Source of the DNA: an uncultured Collinsella sp.
Lineage (GTDB): Bacteria > Actinomycetota > Coriobacteriia > Coriobacteriales > Coriobacteriaceae
NCBI GenBank assembly: GCA_902470815.1
Contig: CABRHS010000001.1
Span: 1 to 64,000 of the forward strand
Direction of reading: 5' to 3'
DNA length: 64,000 nucleotides
Each line of letters opens with the position of its first letter. Within the stretch, counting starts at the first letter, position 1. The position numbers and the translations under genes are program-made. The notes beneath the pieces are model-generated. The model was not told the DNA's origin. It searched no databases and worked only from the letters and a program-made list of their open reading frames with translations. Positions 18,593-26,457 of the stretch are shown one piece after another.

Positions 18593-19804
18593 ATGGCTGT
18601 GCAAAAGAAGAGCGCCCGCATCAAGCGGGAGGCGGCGCCCCAGGCCGCTCCCAGCAAGAGGCAGGTCAAGCAGGAGCGCAAGGAGAAGCTCTCCAAGACC
18701 GCCAAGATCGTGCTCGTGGCGATCGGCATCTTCGCCATGCTGCTGTCCGTGAGCGCCATGGCGTGCTCCGGCGTGATCAACGAGGCAAAGACCGAGGAGC
18801 CTTACAAGCTCACCGGTGGCGTCGCGGCGACGGTGAACGGCGTCAACATCAAGGAGGACACCGTCACCAAGCAGATCATGAGCCTGCGCGAGGGCTCGTA
18901 CAAGAGTGACGAGGATTGGGCCACGTACCTGTCTCAGCAGGGCCTGACGCCGGCCAGCTACCGCGAGAGCGTCATCGACAGCATCGCGCGCCAGTACCTC
19001 CTCACCCAGGCCGAGAAGGAGTATAAGATCACCGTCTCGCAGGATGACCTTGACAAGGCCTGGAAGGACGCCGTCAAGGGTTACGGCGGCGACGAGAAGG
19101 CCTTTGTCGACATGATCACCCAGGTGGGGTTCACCAAAGAGACCTACCTCGAGAACATCAAGAGCTCCCTCGCTCAGCAGAAGCTGCGCAAGGAGGTCGC
19201 GAGCGTGGACGAGCCCTCGGACGAGGGGATCGTCTCCTACCTGAACGAGAACCTGGGCACCTACAACGACGCACGCCGTTCCTCCCATATCCTCTTCAAG
19301 GTTGCCGAGGACGCGAGCGAGAAGGAGCGGTCGAAGGTTGAGGCCGAGGCCCAGAAGGTGCTCGACAAGCTGAATGCCGGTGAGATCGAGTTCGACAAGG
19401 CGGCGAAGAAGTACTCCGAGGACAGTTCGGCAGATGATGGCGGTGACGTGGGCTGGGATAAGCTCACCACGTTTGTGACCGAGTACCAGGATGCCCTGAA
19501 CGGGCTTTCGGCCGGTCAGATGAGCGGGCTGGTCAAGACCAACTACGGCTACCACATCATCTTGTGCACCGAGCAGTTCAACGTGGCCGAGGTCGCGTCC
19601 GTCGACGAGATTCCCGCGGGCATTCGCGACGCGATCGCCGAGAGGATCACGTCCGCCAAGGAGAGCGAGAAGTACGGCGCGTGGTTGAAGGACTACACGG
19701 AGAAGGCGGATATCGAGATCAAGAAGATGCCCGCCGAGGTCCCGTACAACATCGACGTGGATGTCGTTCTCTCGGGTGACAAGAGCGAGGACAAGGCGGA
19801 GTAG
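18593..19804 (+). CDS. Membrane-anchored parvulin-type peptidyl-prolyl isomerase (PrsA/SurA-like)
   Basis: 403 residues. A basic N-terminus (1-40, many Lys/Arg) precedes one hydrophobic segment (about 41-60, ending AMLLSVSAMACSG). The cysteine after it could be a lipobox, but AMAC is a poor match to LxxC, so either lipoprotein or uncleaved anchor is possible. A SurA_N-like helical domain covers about 75-205. The PpiC rotamase domain lies at about 222-325, starting at RRSSHILFKV and ending with YGYHIILC. The extracellular foldase would help secreted proteins fold. GAAGGAAG precedes the ATG at 18593; an upstream in-frame ATG at 18539 lacks such a site. Confidence 0.88.
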   Translation: MAVQKKSARIKREAAPQAAPSKRQVKQERKEKLSKTAKIVLVAIGIFAMLLSVSAMACSGVINEAKTEEPYKLTGGVAATVNGVNIKEDTVTKQIMSLREGSYKSDEDWATYLSQQGLTPASYRESVIDSIARQYLLTQAEKEYKITVSQDDLDKAWKDAVKGYGGDEKAFVDMITQVGFTKETYLENIKSSLAQQKLRKEVASVDEPSDEGIVSYLNENLGTYNDARRSSHILFKVAEDASEKERSKVEAEAQKVLDKLNAGEIEFDKAAKKYSEDSSADDGGDVGWDKLTTFVTEYQDALNGLSAGQMSGLVKTNYGYHIILCTEQFNVAEVASVDEIPAGIRDAIAERITSAKESEKYGAWLKDYTEKADIEIKKMPAEVPYNIDVDVVLSGDKSEDKAE

Positions 19805-19860
19805 GAACCATATTCCGGTGCCGGGGCCGCGGGGCCCCGACGTTGAAAGGAAGTTTTGAG

Positions 19861-20307
19861 ATGACATATGAGGAGCTGCACGCCGAGATGGTCGCGGCGA
19901 TGAAGGCTAAGGACAAGGTTCGCCTGGGGGTCACGCGCCTGGTTCTGGGCGAGCTCAAGAACGCCGCGTCGCGCGGTGGGGCGCATGAGATCTCCGAGGA
20001 GGAGACGACCGCCCAGATCAAGCGCACGCTCAAGCAGACGAACGAGACGCTCGAGATGTCCGAGAAGGCCGGGAATAATCCCGAGCGCACCGAGAACCTG
20101 CGCGAGCAGGTGGCGGTGCTGGAGAGCCTGCTCCCCAAGCAGGTCTCGGGCGACGAACTGGTCTCGCTCGTCGAGCGGGTGATCGCCGAGCTGGGCGCCA
20201 CGTCCAAAAAGGACATGGGCCGCGTGATGGGCGCACTGACCGCCGCCACCAACGGCAACTTCGACAAGCCGGCCGCTGCCAAGGAGGTCGGCTCCCGTCT
20301 GTCCTAG
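19861..20307 (+). CDS. GatB/YqeY domain protein
   Basis: 148 residues. It has the YqeY layout: an N-terminal helical bundle (MTYEELHAEMVAAMKAKDK) with the conserved LVLGELKNA segment, and a C-terminal half with LESLLPKQVSGDEL and the KKDMGRVMGAL motif that is shared with the tail of GatB. YqeY proteins are thought to bind tRNA or influence aminoacyl-tRNA metabolism; the exact role is unproven. AAGGAAG lies six bases before the chosen ATG. It sits 56 bases behind the foldase gene and ahead of a strong terminator. Confidence 0.88.
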   Translation: MTYEELHAEMVAAMKAKDKVRLGVTRLVLGELKNAASRGGAHEISEEETTAQIKRTLKQTNETLEMSEKAGNNPERTENLREQVAVLESLLPKQVSGDELVSLVERVIAELGATSKKDMGRVMGALTAATNGNFDKPAAAKEVGSRLS

Positions 20308-20312
20308 CGGAT

Positions 20313-20341
20313 GTGCAATTGGGGTCGGGTACGAATTACAC
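20313..20341. repeat. Intergenic repeat copy C
   Basis: Starts GTGCAATTGGGGTCGGGT and ends AATTACAC, six bases after the YqeY stop codon. It matches copy A over its first 18 bases with one difference. A much degraded, inverted relative may lie at 20455-20488 (GTGTAATTTCCGCTC and on). Confidence 0.6.
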
Positions 20342-20372
20342 ATGGCAGTGCAGGTTGCGCACGGCGTTGTCT

Positions 20373-20407
20373 GAGGGCGGCAAGATTGGTGTCTTGCCGC
20401 CCTCTTT
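20373..20407 (+). terminator. Rho-independent terminator after the YqeY gene
   Basis: A 13-bp perfect stem (GAGGGCGGCAAGA at 20373-20385 with 20392-20404), six-base loop, followed by TTT. Confidence 0.85.
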
Positions 20408-20523
20408 CCAATTGCCGCTGTTTGCCCGCGCCTTCGGTCGATCTGGTGGGTCAAGTGTAATTTCCGCTCGGTCTCAATGTCGCACTCCAGCCCACGCCCC
20501 GGACAAAGATTCAAAAAATGCGC

Positions 20524-20575
20524 TTGCACTGTGTATGGGTGTGTATATACTGTATCTATCGAGTATATACAGTAT
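20524..20575 (+). promoter_or_regulatory. Promoter and GntR/YtrA-type operator of the ABC operon
   Basis: TTGCAC (20524-20529), a 16-base spacer and TATACT (20546-20551) form a good sigma-A promoter. Overlapping the -10 is an inverted repeat, ATACTGTAT (20547-20555) with ATACAGTAT (20567-20575), both within TATATAC-containing blocks. YtrA-subfamily GntR repressors typically repress their own operon from such a site, so this is the probable autoregulatory operator. Confidence 0.75.
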
Positions 20576-20663
20576 GCTCGGTTAGGGTCGCGCTATGACG
20601 TCTGGACGCGACCGCGGCGCGGAGGGGACGCCCGATGCGCAGATCGGAAGGGAACGGCGATTC

Positions 20664-21041
20664 GTGGAAATCATCATCTCGAATTCGAGCAATCAGCCCA
20701 TCTACGAGCAGATCGTTCGTCAGGTCAAAAGCCAGATCATGGATGGTGACCTGGCGGCGGGCGAGCAGCTGCCATCGATTCGCGCTTTGGCCAACAGCCT
20801 GCGCGTGAGCGCCATCACCACCAAGCGCGCCTATGCGGACTTGGAGGCACAGGGGTTTATCGAGACGGTACAGGGCAAGGGCAGCTTCATCGCCGGCGGA
20901 AACGCCGATTTGCTGCGCGAGGAGCGCTTGCGCGAGATCGAGGAGCATCTGCTGCGAGCGATAGACGCATCGCATGCCCTCGGTTTGGCGGACGAGGAGC
21001 TCATCGAGATGATGGGGACCCTTTTGGAGAGTGACGACTAA
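20664..21041 (+). CDS. GntR family transcriptional regulator, YtrA subfamily
   Basis: 125 residues. An N-terminal winged helix-turn-helix domain covers about 10-75 (PIYEQIVRQVKSQIMDGDL, then LPSIRALANSLRVSAITTKRAY, then the wing GFIETVQGKGSFI). It is followed by a short helical tail of about 45 residues, the hallmark of the YtrA subfamily, which senses through partner ABC proteins or cell-envelope stress. The GTG at 20664 is preferred (GAAGGGA upstream); the frame extends back to 20595 but adds residues not seen in the family. It is the first gene of a three-gene operon, two bases before the ATPase. Confidence 0.9.
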   Translation: MEIIISNSSNQPIYEQIVRQVKSQIMDGDLAAGEQLPSIRALANSLRVSAITTKRAYADLEAQGFIETVQGKGSFIAGGNADLLREERLREIEEHLLRAIDASHALGLADEELIEMMGTLLESDD

Positions 21042-21043
21042 CT

Positions 21044-22000
21044 ATGACAGCAACGCTTGCGGGCGCACCGCTTATCGAGGCGCGCCGTATCACCAAGCAT
21101 TACGACGGGTTCGCCCTGCAGGGCGTGTCCCTTGCGGTCGAGCCGGGACACATCGTGGGCTTCATCGGGCAGAACGGCGCGGGCAAATCGACGACGATCA
21201 AGGCCCTGCTCGGCCTTATTGGTCTTGATGGCGGCGAGGCCTTTATCCTAGGTCTTCCCGCGCAAGATGTGGCGGGCGCTCACTCGGATGTGAAGGAGCG
21301 CATCGGCGTGGTGTTCGACACCGTCTCGATGCCGCACCATATGAAAGTCGCCGAGGTCGGTAAGCTCATGGCCCGGGCGTATGCGAGTTGGGATCAGACC
21401 GCGTTCGAGGGGTATCTGCTTCGCTTCAAGCTTGAGCCGGGCAAGGCGGTCAAGGAGCTTTCGCGTGGCATGGGTATGAAGTTGAGCCTGGCCTGCGCGC
21501 TGGCTCACAACCCTCACGTGCTTATCTTGGACGAGGCCACGGCAGGGCTCGACCCCATGGCGCGCGACGAGGTGCTCGAAATGTTGCGTGAGTTCGTGGC
21601 GGCGGAGGACGCCGAGGGCAATCCAGTGCACGCGATACTCATGAGCAGCCATATCACGAGCGACCTGGACAAGATTGCCGACGAGGTGGTCTGCATAGAT
21701 GAGGGACGCATCGTCTTCAGCTGCGCAAAGGACGAGATTTGCGACGCCATGGGTTTGGCGCGGTGTCGCGCGGCGGAGGTCGAGCTGTTGCTCGCGAGCC
21801 CCTCGTCGCCCGACGAGTTGCGCGCCATTCATCATGACTATGGTGTTGACGTGCTCGTTCCCGATCGCTTTGAGTTCATGCGGGCGTTCCCGGAGATTCC
21901 ATGCGATCGGGTGTCGATTGACGACTACATGGCCCTCATGCTCAAGGGCGCGGTGTTGCGTCCGTGCGGATCGGCCCGGAAAGGCGGCGATGCACGATGA
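21044..22000 (+). CDS. ABC transporter ATP-binding protein
   Basis: 318 residues. One ABC ATPase domain (about 8-225): Walker A GQNGAGKST, Walker B HVLILDEATAGLDPMAR with the Glu, H-loop in ILMSSHITSDL. The signature is ELSRGMGMK, a variant of LSGGQ (LSRGM) common in the ABC-2/YtrB group. A C-terminal tail of about 90 residues is of the kind that follows many ABC-2 ATPases. It would energise the permease encoded next. The stop overlaps the permease start (ATGA), so translation is coupled. Probable role: envelope stress, peptide antibiotic resistance or export, under the GntR gene upstream. Confidence 0.93.
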   Translation: MTATLAGAPLIEARRITKHYDGFALQGVSLAVEPGHIVGFIGQNGAGKSTTIKALLGLIGLDGGEAFILGLPAQDVAGAHSDVKERIGVVFDTVSMPHHMKVAEVGKLMARAYASWDQTAFEGYLLRFKLEPGKAVKELSRGMGMKLSLACALAHNPHVLILDEATAGLDPMARDEVLEMLREFVAAEDAEGNPVHAILMSSHITSDLDKIADEVVCIDEGRIVFSCAKDEICDAMGLARCRAAEVELLLASPSSPDELRAIHHDYGVDVLVPDRFEFMRAFPEIPCDRVSIDDYMALMLKGAVLRPCGSARKGGDAR

Positions 22001-22707
22001 AACGCATGCTCAAGATGGAGCTCGTGGTATTCGGGCAGTACCTCAAGCAGCTGATGTTTACCATGGCGTTCATGGGGATTTGCGTGGCGGTGGGAATGGG
22101 GACGATCGCCGGTGTCCCCTCGATAGCTTTCATTATGATGATGTTCGGCCTGTCGATGAGCGGTGCGGCATATGATGAGCAGAACTCTTGGGGCACATAC
22201 AGGATGACGATGCCGCTTTCGCGCCGCGAAGTCGTGCTCGGCAGGTATGCGTTCAACTTGTGCGCGGCGCTCTGCGCTGCGGCTGCCGCATCGGTTGTGG
22301 TGGCGGCACTCGTCGCGTTAGGGTCCGTGTTTCCCATTTCGGGTTTTGCGGCGGACCTTCTTGCATGGAATGAGGAGACCATGGTGTCGGCCGTTGCGGG
22401 GATGGTGTCGTGCGGGTGCATCGGATTGGCGCTGAGCAGCATTTCGATCCCGGTATATTTCAAGCTTGGCCAGACAAGGGCGACGCAGTGGCTTCCGTTC
22501 ATCATGATGTTGCTGAGCGTGTTGCCGTTTGTGGCGATTGCCGTGGTTGGAGGAGAGCCTCTGGCGATATTGGAACGCGCGATGGGCACCGTCGAGAGCG
22601 CGGGTGGCTTTGGGGCAATCGGCGCGGTTGCGCTGGGAGTGGCGCTCGGTTCTTATTGTCTGAGCGCGTTCGTATCCATTAAGCTCTACGAGGCGCGCGA
22701 TCTGTAG
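21997..22707 (+). CDS. ABC-2 type transporter permease
   Basis: 236 residues with six hydrophobic segments (about 15-35, 38-55, 85-110, 135-160, 172-195, 210-228) and no soluble domain, matching ABC-2 permeases of the YtrC-like type. A cytoplasmic loop RMTMPLSRREVVLGRY after the second helix is a typical coupling segment in this group. The start at 21997 overlaps the ATPase stop by four bases; the longer upstream frame is not needed. Together with the ATPase and the GntR regulator it forms a YtrABC-like operon, ended by a terminator at 22724-22767. Confidence 0.88.
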   Translation: MKRMLKMELVVFGQYLKQLMFTMAFMGICVAVGMGTIAGVPSIAFIMMMFGLSMSGAAYDEQNSWGTYRMTMPLSRREVVLGRYAFNLCAALCAAAAASVVVAALVALGSVFPISGFAADLLAWNEETMVSAVAGMVSCGCIGLALSSISIPVYFKLGQTRATQWLPFIMMLLSVLPFVAIAVVGGEPLAILERAMGTVESAGGFGAIGAVALGVALGSYCLSAFVSIKLYEARDL

Positions 22708-22723
22708 CTCGCCTGCTTGCCGA

Positions 22724-22767
22724 CTGGGGTTGGGTGCCCGCTCCATAGGGTGCCCGACCCCAGTTTT
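22724..22767 (+). terminator. Terminator after the GntR-ABC operon (repeat-like stem)
   Basis: CTGGGGTTGGG (22724-22734) pairs with CCCGACCCCAG (22753-22763), one G-U pair, followed by TTTT. The stem shares the GGGGT(C/T)GGGTGC core with the dispersed intergenic repeats A-C. Confidence 0.8.
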
Positions 22768-22830
22768 CATATGGCATGGATGTGCGTGCCCTCAATTCCA
22801 GCGATCCCGCGTTGCATCATACCGATCCCA

Positions 22831-22851
22831 TTACGCGTAAGCGTTACGTAA
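22831..22851. promoter_or_regulatory. Tandem palindromes before the phosphatase gene
   Basis: TTACGCGTAA (22831-22840) and TTACGTAA (22844-22851) are two perfect palindromes three bases apart, about 85 bases before the phosphatase start. The spacing and symmetry suggest a dimeric regulator site. No regulator gene is adjacent. Confidence 0.45.
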
Positions 22852-22934
22852 GAATATGCCGTGTCGCGCGCGGTAGGATGTAGGGTACAGAGCATACTGC
22901 GGCACAGGGACGACCCTCTACAAAGCGAGGCGGC

Positions 22935-23759
22935 ATGGCACGGGTGGCACATATTGGCGCATTGAACGGTCAGGGTGATCGTGTTGTCTTGCCGGGTGCC
23001 CGCGGCCGGCAGCTCCCCCTCGTGCGCGTGAGGAACGTGCGCGACCTGGGGGGATATGCGTACTGCGCGGAAGACGGGTCCCGGGGCGAGACCGCGTTCG
23101 GGGTGTTCCTGCGCGGCCCTTCGCTCAGACGCCTCGGGTCGCGTGATTTCGAGGTGCTGCGCTCATATGGGCAGGGCCTGACATGCGTGATAGACCTGCG
23201 CAGCGATTTTGAGACCCGGCACTGGCCCGATCCATACGCAAATGCCCGAGACGGTGTGACGTACGTTCACATCCCCATGCTCGACCGCCTGCACGCTAAG
23301 GGGATTCGGGGCGCGATTCCCGATCGGATGTCCACGGTGTACAAGAGCCTGCTCGACAACGATGCCTTGAGCATCCGCGAGGTCATGAATGCTATCGACC
23401 GATACGGGTCAGATGGCTGCACGCTGTTCCATTGCCGGGTGGGCAAGGACCGCACCGGCGTCATGGCGATGCTGCTGCTTGGACTCGCGGGCGTGTCGGA
23501 TGCTGACATTCTGGAGGATTTTGCCGCCACTCAGCGGTATATCGGCCGCGGTACGGGGGTGCAGCGCGTGGCGCTATCGATTGTGACGCTCCGCCGCGCT
23601 CCCCGCTCCCTCTTCGAGGCGGTTCCGGCCGAGATGGAGCTGACTTTGGAGCATCTGCATGAACAATATGGGTCGGCGCGTGCGTATTTGGAAGATTACG
23701 CCCAGGTGCCCCCTTCGGTGCTCGATCGAATTGCTCGGCGGTTGCGGGGCGGCTGGTAG
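22935..23759 (+). CDS. Tyrosine-protein phosphatase (Y_phosphatase3 family)
   Basis: 274 residues. The N-terminal segment VRNVRDLGGY (about 36-45) and the P-loop HCRVGKDRTGV (about 167-177, the CX5R motif with Cys and Arg) define the DSP-like tyrosine phosphatase family that includes LipA of Listeria and IphP. A general acid Asp is expected in the FLRGPSL...DLRSDFE region. Activity could be on phosphotyrosine, phosphoinositides or sugar phosphates. GAGG lies just before the ATG. It stands alone, convergent with the sulfatase gene. No signal peptide is present, so it is probably cytoplasmic. Confidence 0.88.
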   Translation: MARVAHIGALNGQGDRVVLPGARGRQLPLVRVRNVRDLGGYAYCAEDGSRGETAFGVFLRGPSLRRLGSRDFEVLRSYGQGLTCVIDLRSDFETRHWPDPYANARDGVTYVHIPMLDRLHAKGIRGAIPDRMSTVYKSLLDNDALSIREVMNAIDRYGSDGCTLFHCRVGKDRTGVMAMLLLGLAGVSDADILEDFAATQRYIGRGTGVQRVALSIVTLRRAPRSLFEAVPAEMELTLEHLHEQYGSARAYLEDYAQVPPSVLDRIARRLRGGW

Positions 23760-23774
23760 GCCGACCCGCCCGCA

Positions 23775-26147
23775 CTACTTGATCTGCGTCGTGCCGGGCG
23801 CGAGATTGGGGTCGGTCTCGTTGGCGGCGCTCTGACGCAGCTTGGTGTAGACATCCTTGCCATCGCCGAACAGCTCGTAATACTGGATCTGAGCATATTG
23901 CGCTCGCGCCTCGAGCGCCTGCTGCAGCGTGGTCTTGGGAGCGGCGGGGTCATCGCCCGCGTTCCCGTCTTCCTTCACGCTCGACAGGTAGATGCTGCCG
24001 GCGGAATCCAAGAAGCCCGTGGTGTTGATGGCGGGCAGCATGGGGCGGAGCACCAGCTGGGCCTTCTGGTAGTCGGTCAGTGGCGCGCCGATGAGGTTCA
24101 TCATCTCGGTGCCCAGATAGTTGGTGGACAGGTCGAGGTCGCCGCTCGTCTGGTTGTTGCCGGCGACATCGTAGTTGGCCCAGATGAGGTAGTCCGTGGT
24201 CCACAAGCGCATGTTGTGGTCGGCCTTCTCCTCGTTCAGGAACCAGCGGTTGTTGAACTTGTCGGGGAAGAAGGGCTGGTGATCGCCAAAGAACACGACG
24301 ACGACGGGGCGGTCGAGCTCGCGCAGCTGGCCGATGAACTTCTCGAGGGCGCGGTCGGACTCCTCGATGAGGGACAGGTACTCGTTGACCTCGGCGTTGC
24401 TCTCCCCGTCGATGGAGTAGGTGCGTTGCTTGTCGGCGGGCAGCAGGCCGGTCTTGTAGCCGGAGTGGTTCTGCATGGTCACGTCGAAGATGAACTGCGG
24501 CGCATCGTTGGTCTTGAGCATGTGGATGATGGCGTCGTACGTGGCCTCATCCGTCACCATGTCGCGCAGCTTATCGGCGTTCTGGAAGTCGTTGATGGTG
24601 AGGAACTGGTCGAACCCAAAGGCGGAGTAGACGTTCTCTCGGTTCCAGTTGGTGCCATGGTTGGGGTGCATGGCGGTGGTGGCGTAGCCCAGCTCCTTGA
24701 ACTGCTCGGCGAGGTTCTTGGTCTCAAGCAGGTCGTAGATGGTGTACGGGTACACGCCGGAACCCAGGTAGGACATCGAATTGCCCGTGAGGAACTCGAA
24801 TTCGGTGTTGCAGGTGCCTCCGCCGTAGGCGCTCACGTAGAGGGTGCCGCGGGCGAGGGCGTCGGGCAGGTTCTTGAAGAACTGCGGGCCGTTGTAGCCG
24901 GCGTGCATGTTCTGGTAGATGGAGAGGTCCGAGAAGGTCTCGTTCATGATGGCGACGACCGCGGGCTTCTCCTGCTCGAATTGCGCCTCGGCGAGAACGC
25001 GGCTGGCGTCATCGCCCTCGCCGGCGTTGTACTCGGCGGCCAGGGTCTTCTCGAGCTCCTCGGCGGCCTTGATGTCGTAGTTCTCGGGCACAGGCGGTTT
25101 GATGGTCTGCGCGGAGGAGATGAAGGTGGGAATGAATCCCTGGCGGTAGTAGCTCTCGAGCGGACGCCAGGTGTACACGGTGATGTTCAGGGTGTTGTAG
25201 TAGTCGATCAGCGTGACGTGCGCCCCCACGCCGGCAAGGCACAGGATGCCCACGAGCACGTTGACGAGCGTCTGCTTGCGCGTGCGCTCCTTGCGCGGTG
25301 CGCGGAACTCGGAGGCGATGGAGCAAAGGAGCATGGAGACGGCGAGAAGCGCCATGCCATAGAGGCCGAACGCGCTGAAGATGTAGGTGAAGCCTCCGCT
25401 CACGGCTGCCGCGGTGCCCAGGGCGGAGAGGTCTGCCGGCTGGATGGGCATGGACTTGAACGTGATGACGAAGAACTGCGCCATACCGATGCCCCAGCAG
25501 ATGAACGCGATCACCGCGGGGGCGGAGCCGTGACGCTGGAACAGATGGTAAAGGCCGACCATGACGGCGCTGATGAGGCACCACTCGAGCAGGATGCACA
25601 GCGGGTAGCACCAGGTGAGGTCGTGGTTGGAGGGGATCTCGAGGGCGAGCATGGCGAACAGGCCCGCGGCGAGGAGCAAGATCACGCGGACGGCAAGGGG
25701 TCGGTGCAGGAACTCCGAGATGTGTCCGCCGAGCTTTCCGAGCAGGACGCCCAGGCGACCGGTGATGGTGAGGTCCTCGGGCTTGGTGATGCGATGGCCG
25801 CACGACTCGTACTTGTCACATGCGGCGCAGTCGGGCTTGAAGGTGCGCGCGGCGGCGAGTGCACCGCGCTCGATGAAGCCGGTCACACGGCTCCACGTGA
25901 GATCGCGCGCAAAGCTCGCCCAGGCGCAGGCGGTGAGCGTCGCATTGAGGGCGATGGGCGAGATGATGTCGTCGGGCGCCATGCCAAGAAGGCCGAGCGC
26001 GGCGGTCATGAGCTGCATGATGCAGAACGTGACACCCCAGCCGAGGCCGGATCGATCGCCGCCGGATGCTTTGCGACGAAGGAGCTCCCTGCGGCCGAGG
26101 AGGGCCGAGGCGGCGAGCGCGATGAGCGAGACGGCAGCTGTGAACAT
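23775..26147 (-). CDS. LTA-synthase-like sulfatase family membrane protein
   Basis: 790 residues. Several N-terminal membrane helices (about 2-20, 38-60, 68-88, 150-170, 178-200, 215-240, 250-280, 305-325) lead to an extracellular sulfatase-type domain (about 400-700) with a catalytic-type segment AIMNETFSDLS near 400, HPNHGTNWNR near 500 and FFGDHQPFF near 600, as in LtaS-like phosphoglycerol transferases. Such enzymes add glycerophosphate or related groups to lipids and glycans. Unusual: a CAACDKYESC cluster (about 106-115) lies between the second and third helix blocks, a possible metal or disulfide site. AGAGGT precedes the ATG and TATAAA (26164 down to 26159) is a candidate -10. It may make a glycopolymer specific to this lineage. 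Confidence 0.85.
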   Translation of the reverse strand: MFTAAVSLIALAASALLGRRELLRRKASGGDRSGLGWGVTFCIMQLMTAALGLLGMAPDDIISPIALNATLTACAWASFARDLTWSRVTGFIERGALAAARTFKPDCAACDKYESCGHRITKPEDLTITGRLGVLLGKLGGHISEFLHRPLAVRVILLLAAGLFAMLALEIPSNHDLTWCYPLCILLEWCLISAVMVGLYHLFQRHGSAPAVIAFICWGIGMAQFFVITFKSMPIQPADLSALGTAAAVSGGFTYIFSAFGLYGMALLAVSMLLCSIASEFRAPRKERTRKQTLVNVLVGILCLAGVGAHVTLIDYYNTLNITVYTWRPLESYYRQGFIPTFISSAQTIKPPVPENYDIKAAEELEKTLAAEYNAGEGDDASRVLAEAQFEQEKPAVVAIMNETFSDLSIYQNMHAGYNGPQFFKNLPDALARGTLYVSAYGGGTCNTEFEFLTGNSMSYLGSGVYPYTIYDLLETKNLAEQFKELGYATTAMHPNHGTNWNRENVYSAFGFDQFLTINDFQNADKLRDMVTDEATYDAIIHMLKTNDAPQFIFDVTMQNHSGYKTGLLPADKQRTYSIDGESNAEVNEYLSLIEESDRALEKFIGQLRELDRPVVVVFFGDHQPFFPDKFNNRWFLNEEKADHNMRLWTTDYLIWANYDVAGNNQTSGDLDLSTNYLGTEMMNLIGAPLTDYQKAQLVLRPMLPAINTTGFLDSAGSIYLSSVKEDGNAGDDPAAPKTTLQQALEARAQYAQIQYYELFGDGKDVYTKLRQSAANETDPNLAPGTTQIK

Positions 26148-26457
26148 ACATCGACCTCTTTATACGACTTTACGTGTAGGCTGAGAGCCTAAAATTGAGC
26201 CTGGCTTTGCCGTGCGCGTACAAACAAGTGGTAGCGATGGCCGGCAACAAGGGAACATACTACCCATCGTTTGTCGAGATTTGGTCGATATCGGCTGGTT
26301 TTGGGCGGTTTCCATATATAAGCCTGGGGAAACTTTCGCTTTTGTCACCTGCGGCCGCATCCCCATGCGATTCTGCATGCGAGGGCTTTGTCTTGCGCCG
26401 CGTCCCGTCGGCCCCGCTCGTGCGAAGATGGAGGCATGTTCCGAGGAAGGGGTTCGC
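26148..26457. promoter_or_regulatory. Divergent gap between sulfatase and nitroreductase genes
   Basis: No gene is seen. The minus side holds TATAAA (26159-26164) close to the sulfatase start, suggesting a short leader. The plus side has TATATA at 26315-26320 without a good -35. The frame that runs through it upstream of the nitroreductase start has no ribosome-binding site and no family match. Confidence 0.4.

Noticed and set aside
23898..26192. Plus-strand frame opposite the sulfatase
   Set aside because: Shadow of the sulfatase gene; low-complexity Gly/Arg/Val protein with no motif.
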